Assembly (NCBI GenBank): GCA_034509735.1
Contig: JACGWO010000013.1
Coordinates: forward strand, 12,048,136-12,112,135
Direction: 5' to 3'
DNA from: Sesamum alatum
Taxonomy: Eukaryota; Streptophyta; Magnoliopsida; Lamiales; Pedaliaceae
Length of the DNA: 64,000 nt
A program made the translations under genes and the position numbers. Of the stretch, positions 59,823 to 64,000 are shown piece by piece. The stretch's first letter is position 1. Every line of letters begins with the position of its first letter. Below the pieces are notes generated by a model that had not been told where the DNA came from, did no database searches, and saw nothing but the letters and a program-made list of their open reading frames with translations.

Positions 59823-59846
59823 GATCCACTGCGGGCTCAGTGGATC
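59823..59846 (+). other. Conserved leader hairpin, Copia C
   Basis: GATCCACTG, loop CGGGCT, then CAGTGGATC form a perfect 9-bp stem with a 6-nt loop, followed by CGCATAGG as in Copia A. Confidence 0.7.
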
Positions 59847-60147
59847 GCATAGGATTCGGGCTCGTGATCATCCAACAGGGGCGTGCTAGGCTTTAATTTT
59901 GCATGTGGTTATTATGATGGATGAATGGCTTTTATTTATCATATAACTGCTGTGGATGGATTTTATTTATGCATTATAGATGAATGTATGGATATATTAT
60001 GAGATCTCGGTCATTCACTACTCTCACATTGGTTGGACCAATGTTGAAATATTAGACCCTAGATAAAGTGGACATGAACTCTAGGAGTTTGTCCATGCCT
60101 TCCAATCCATGGCACAGTGAGGAAGCTGTTTTAGGTCAATAGCGTGG

Positions 60148-60241
60148 TCTCACGAGTCGTGGCACGTTATTGTACTTAAAAGAAGCTGCACTGTGTCATG
60201 AACGAAAAATGGGCTGCTGTTACCTGTCTCACGAGTCGTGG
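60148..60241 (+). repeat. Twin palindromes in the leader of Copia C
   Basis: TCTCACGAGTCGTGG occurs twice without a mismatch (60,148-60,162 and 60,227-60,241), 79 nt apart. Each is centred on the palindrome CACGAGTCGTG. Confidence 0.75.
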
Positions 60242-60355
60242 GGGTACTAGTGGGTCCATGGCTCGGTCGATTGGGTCGGGTCTAACGCCCAATTAGCATG
60301 ATTCGCTTGGAGTCCTCGGGATCATGCGAAAGGGTGAGGCAATAATCTTGGGAAT

Positions 60356-60368
60356 CTCGTGGAACGAG
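60356..60368 (+). other. Small leader hairpin CTCGT-GGA-ACGAG, Copia C
   Basis: A 5-bp stem with a 3-nt loop. The equivalent place in Copia A (24,609-24,621) reads CTCAT-GGG-ATGAG, a compensated G-C to A-T change. In Copia D it reads CTCAT-TGG-GCGAG and is not fully paired. Confidence 0.4.
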
Positions 60369-60614
60369 AATGGTATGGAATACCTCCCACAGGATCTTTT
60401 CCATGCGAATCGTAAAAGCGGGGTATGGGAAAAATCGCTGTGGATCCCAAGCCCACTAGGAAAGGATTTCCCGAAAATCACGTTTGAGAGTACCGTGTTT
60501 TCGTATAAATAGTGGGAGGATTAAATGACTAAAGACCAAGCATTTAATTATTTCATCAAACCACCGTCTTTATTTTCTGCTGATCGCGCGTTGTTTTCTA
60601 AATGTAGATTTAAA

Positions 60615-63600
60615 ATGTCTAAGAACCCACTATCCACCATTCTTGAGACAAACAAATTCAATGGAACAAATTACAACGACTGGTTGCGCAATCTCAGGAT
60701 AGTCCTAGATTACGAGAACCAAGGCTACGTCATGGACGAGCCTCTCCCTAGGACCTTACCGGAAGGATCCACGCCAGAAGAACGTGAGACGTTCGAGACT
60801 TGGCATAAGGATAACCGGAAGGTCCGTAGCGTCATACTTGCTTCGATGACCAATGAGATTCAGAAGCAATATGAAAGGCTAGACGATGTCCCTTCCATTA
60901 TGGCTCGCCTTAAGGATTGCTATGCAGTCCCGGACCGGCATACTAGGTATGTCGCGACCAAGGCGTTCTTTGGAACTAAAATGACAGAAGGATCCTCTGT
61001 ACAAGAGCATGGGGTTAAAATGCTTACCCTAGTGGAAAAGCTCGAGGACCTAAAGGCAGGTCTCGATAACGAAACGTACATAGATGTGATCCTTCAGTCA
61101 CTCCCACCCTCCTTCGACCAATTTATCGTCAACTATAACATGAATACACTTGAGAAGGGCATTCATGAGTTGATCAATATGTTGGTGCAATACGAGGCAA
61201 CGACTAAGAAGTCCACGCCTTCGGTATTGTTTGGAGGTGCTTCAACTTCCAAGACGAAAGGCAAGGGTGCCGGACGTTGGAAAAAGAAGAAGGGGAAGGG
61301 AAAAGCCGTCATAGCAGCTACGAACACTCAGAGTGTTCCCATTGCCAAAGAGGGGAAAGGCAAAGGAAAGGGAAAGGTTGTCTCCAAGCAACAGTCAAAG
61401 GCATATGACATATGTATCAACTGCCGTGAGAAAGGGCATTGGAAGAGAGAGTGCCCCAAACTCTTCTCAAACCAAGGTATATTTGTGATTGAGGTTAACA
61501 TGGTCACTAATTCTGCCTCTTGGGTATTGGATACCGGCTGTGGAGCTCACATTTGCAATGATTTGCAGGTGCTGAAAAGAAGCAGAAAACTAAGTAGCGG
61601 GGACATGATCCTGAAGCTTGGAAATGGCAAGGCCATCTCGGCAGAAGCAGTAGGATCCGCCACTTTAGTGATTAGTGATACCATTAGCATAGAATTAGAG
61701 CAGGTTTATTTTGTACCTAGTATGATTAAGAACATCATTTCCATTCCATTGTTGGACAATAGTGGTTATGAGTTCAGAATCAATAAAAATTGCTTTTATT
61801 TGATGAGGTGTGGAATTGCTCATCTACTTGGTACATTGCACAACGGGCTCTATATCTTGCAACAAACGAATTTCGTTCTTAACGCTCAACACAAACGGAA
61901 ATTAGATAATAACGGGAACGCACGTCTGTGGCACGCTAGGCTAGGTCACATATCCCAAGATAGGATGAAAAGGTTGGTAGACTCAAAGAACCTAGAGGTT
62001 GGGGACTTGAGTGATCTACCAACTTGTGAGTCTTGTCTAAGAGGGAAAATGACCAAGAAGCCTTTTGTAGGACAAAGCAGGCTTGGCACAGGTCTGTTGG
62101 ACTTGGTCCATACAGACGTATGTGGACCACTAAGGACGCAGGCCCGAGGTGGGTTCTCCTACTTCATAACCTTCACCGATGACCATTCACGGTACGGTTA
62201 TGTTTACCTGATGAGGTACAAGTCTGAAGCTCTTGAGAGGTTTAAAGAATTCAGGCTTGAAGTGGAGAACCAGACCAACTGCAAAATTAAAATCCTACGG
62301 TCAGACCGAGGCGGTGAATACCTTAGTGCCGAATTCCTAGATTATCTAAAAGAAAATGGTATAATATCGGAATGGACACCTCCCGGAACACCACAGTTAA
62401 ATGGCGTCTCTGAAAGGAGGAACCGAACCCTGTTGGACATGGTTCGGTCCATGATGAGTTTTACCAAATTGCCCTTATCGTTTTGGGGTTATGCATTAGA
62501 AACGGCAGCCAAGTTGTTGAATTTGGCACCTACCAGTGCATTGACCCAAACGCCATATGAGATATGGCACGGCAAGCCTGCGTCCTAGAACTACTTGAAA
62601 GTGTGGGGTAGCCCCGCATACGTCAAGAGGTTAGTGGGAGATAAGCTAGAATCCAGGTCTAGCCTAGGCAGGTTCGTTGGATACCCTAGAGAAACTGCGG
62701 GTTATTACTTTTATGACCCTTTGGAACAAAAGGTATTTGTTTCAAGGAATGCAGTATTCTTGGAGCAAGGCTTCCCGGAGGATATCCAACCTGATGAGCT
62801 GATCCTTGAGGAATCAAGTGATGGAACTCAGCCATCAGAAATAGCCGCGGAAACCTCACCAAGAGGATTTAGGATTAACGCACGGAGGGCTGACCAACCT
62901 AGAGAAGTCCAACATGCTAGGCATGAAGGACAACCTCAAGAGAGGCCAGCCCCGGCCCCTGAACCGCCGGCTCCGATACAGTCAGCGCCCACAGTCACCA
63001 CTGATGTTCCCGTCCTCCGTAGGTCCACTAGAGAATCCAGACCTCCAGTGAGATATGGGTTTCTAAGTGCGACCAATCTTCTGGATAACGATCCTAAGAC
63101 ATACGGGGAAGCGATGTCTGACATCGACTCCGGGAAATGACTTGAGGCCATGAAGACCGAAATGGACTCCATGAGCGAGAACCAAGTTTGGAGACTTGTA
63201 GATCCATCGAAAGGTGTTAAGCCAGTGGGCTGTAAGTGGGTCTACAAGCGCAAACTCGGCGTTGATGGAGAAGTCACAACCTTTAAGGCTAGGCTTGTAG
63301 CTAAGGGATACACTCAACGACCCGGGGTCGATTTTGAGGACACCTACTCGCCAGTAGCCATGGCTAAGTCCATTCGGATCCTGCTTGCCATAGCAGCATG
63401 GTATGACTATGAAATATGGCAGATGGACGTGAAAACGGCCTTCCTCAACGGTTTCGTTGAAGAAGAGATCTATATGGATCAGCCGGAGGGTTTCACGGTC
63501 ACTGGAGAAGAACAGAAGGTCTGTCGTCTCCAGAAGTCCATCTATGGCCTCAAACAAGCATCCCGAAGTTGGAACATTCGATTTGATGAAGTAATACGGG

Positions 63601-64000
63601 GATATGACTTCATCAAAAACGAATCCGACCCTTGTGTATACAAGAAGGTCAGTGGGAGCTCTATAGTGTTCCTAGTGCTTTACGTGGATGACATTCTGCT
63701 CATTGGTAATGACATCAGAATGTTAGGAAACACGAAAGCATGGCTGTCAACCAAGTTTTCCATGAAGGACTTGGGTGAAGCCTCCTACATCCTAGGCATC
63801 CAGATTGTCAGGGACAGATCTAAAAGGATGTTAGGGCTCACCCAAAACTCGTATGTGGAGAAAGTCCTAAAGAGATATCGAATGGACAACTCCAAACGAG
63901 GATTCCTTCCAATGAGGCATGGGATCAAGTTATCCAAGATGCAGTCCCTGCAGACTGATGAGGAACTTGAAAAGATGAAAGTCATCCCCTATGCTTCTGC
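60615..64000 (+). pseudogene. Copia C gag-pol polyprotein, two nonsense codons, 3' end outside window
   Basis: ATG 60,615 (MSKNPLSTILETNKFNGTNY) is chosen because A and D start at the same codon; an in-frame ATG exists at 60,525. The frame runs 1,128 codons to the window edge. Domains: UBN2-type gag; zinc knuckle CINCREKGHWKREC (residues 267-280); protease VLDTGCGAHIC (Asp 306); GAG-pre-integrase WHARLGH and CESC; integrase HTDVCGP (Asp 501), FTDDHSRY, VSERRNRTL; RT DVKTAFLNGF and YVDDILLIGN (from residue 1,023); start of the KRGFLPM linker. Stops are TAG 62,586-62,588 (codon 658, integrase; Copia A has a Tyr codon here) and TGA 63,138-63,140 (codon 842; the relatives have Trp). No frameshift is visible. 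Autonomous activity is unlikely unless the stops are read through. Confidence 0.92.

Larger units (their letters stand above)
56311..64000 (+). mobile_element. Copia C: Angela-like element, well preserved, runs off the window
   Basis: A 5' LTR (56,311-58,302), a perfect primer-binding site, a long structured leader and a gag-pol frame from 60,615 to the window end. The left flank is CCTCC, from LINE ORF1. The right half of RNase H, the polypurine tract and the 3' LTR lie beyond 64,000, so age and target duplication cannot be judged here. It shares LTR and leader architecture with D and A. Confidence 0.92.

Noticed and set aside
1..64000. A novel defence, biosynthetic or other multi-gene system
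   Set aside because: Apart from one small wound-responsive gene, every long frame is transposon-derived or compositional. Nothing in gene order or domains suggests such a system.

Overview
This is plant nuclear DNA, most likely from a eudicot. It has AT-rich intergenic sequence, Angela-like Ty1/Copia and chromovirus-like Ty3/Gypsy retrotransposons, an L1-type LINE, a Helitron helicase, Mutator-like MITEs and one recognisable plant gene of the wound-responsive family. I saw no rRNA, tRNA, CRISPR or bacterial-style operon structure. Most of the window is a transposon graveyard, and nearly all coding sequence belongs to transposable elements at different stages of decay.

Left part (1-18,150). 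A Helitron-type Pif1 helicase fragment on the minus strand (1-888) is cut by the LTR of a heavily decayed, truncated Gypsy element (889 to about 7,270, called G2). From about 7,270 to 18,150 is AT-rich host DNA. It holds a (GA)n tract flanked by a duplicated exon-like segment, a pair of diverged AT-rich direct repeats, a TATA box with a small wound-responsive family gene (14,183-14,362, C-terminus displaced by frameshifts), and two Mutator-like inverted-repeat elements with near-perfect 9-bp target duplications (15,487-16,722 and 16,933-17,478).

Right part (18,150-64,000). A truncated Gypsy 5' end (G3) is followed by a LINE ORF1 that starts at 19,453. The LINE is split by Copia element B (19,963-54,523). 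The gag region of B was itself split twice: by Copia A (20,882-39,377, plus strand) and by Copia D (39,696-49,805, minus strand). Copia A was in turn split inside its gag by a Gypsy element, G1 (25,210-33,588, genes on the minus strand). Target duplications support each step, and the interrupted reading frames resume in register on the far side. The insertion order is therefore LINE, then B, then A and D (relative order unknown), then G1 within A. Further right, the same LINE ORF1 is interrupted again by Copia C (56,311 to beyond 64,000). C is the best preserved element: its gag-pol frame runs from 60,615 to the window edge with only two nonsense codons.

The most interesting signals lie in the non-coding leaders, between the primer-binding site and gag, of the three related Copia copies A, C and D. 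They share (i) a very GC-rich segment of variable length, rich in self-complementary words; (ii) a 9-bp hairpin whose paired positions co-vary between copies; and (iii) two copies of an 11-bp palindrome about 80 nt apart. These are candidate RNA packaging, dimerisation or structural elements. I found no evidence for a novel gene system outside transposable elements.
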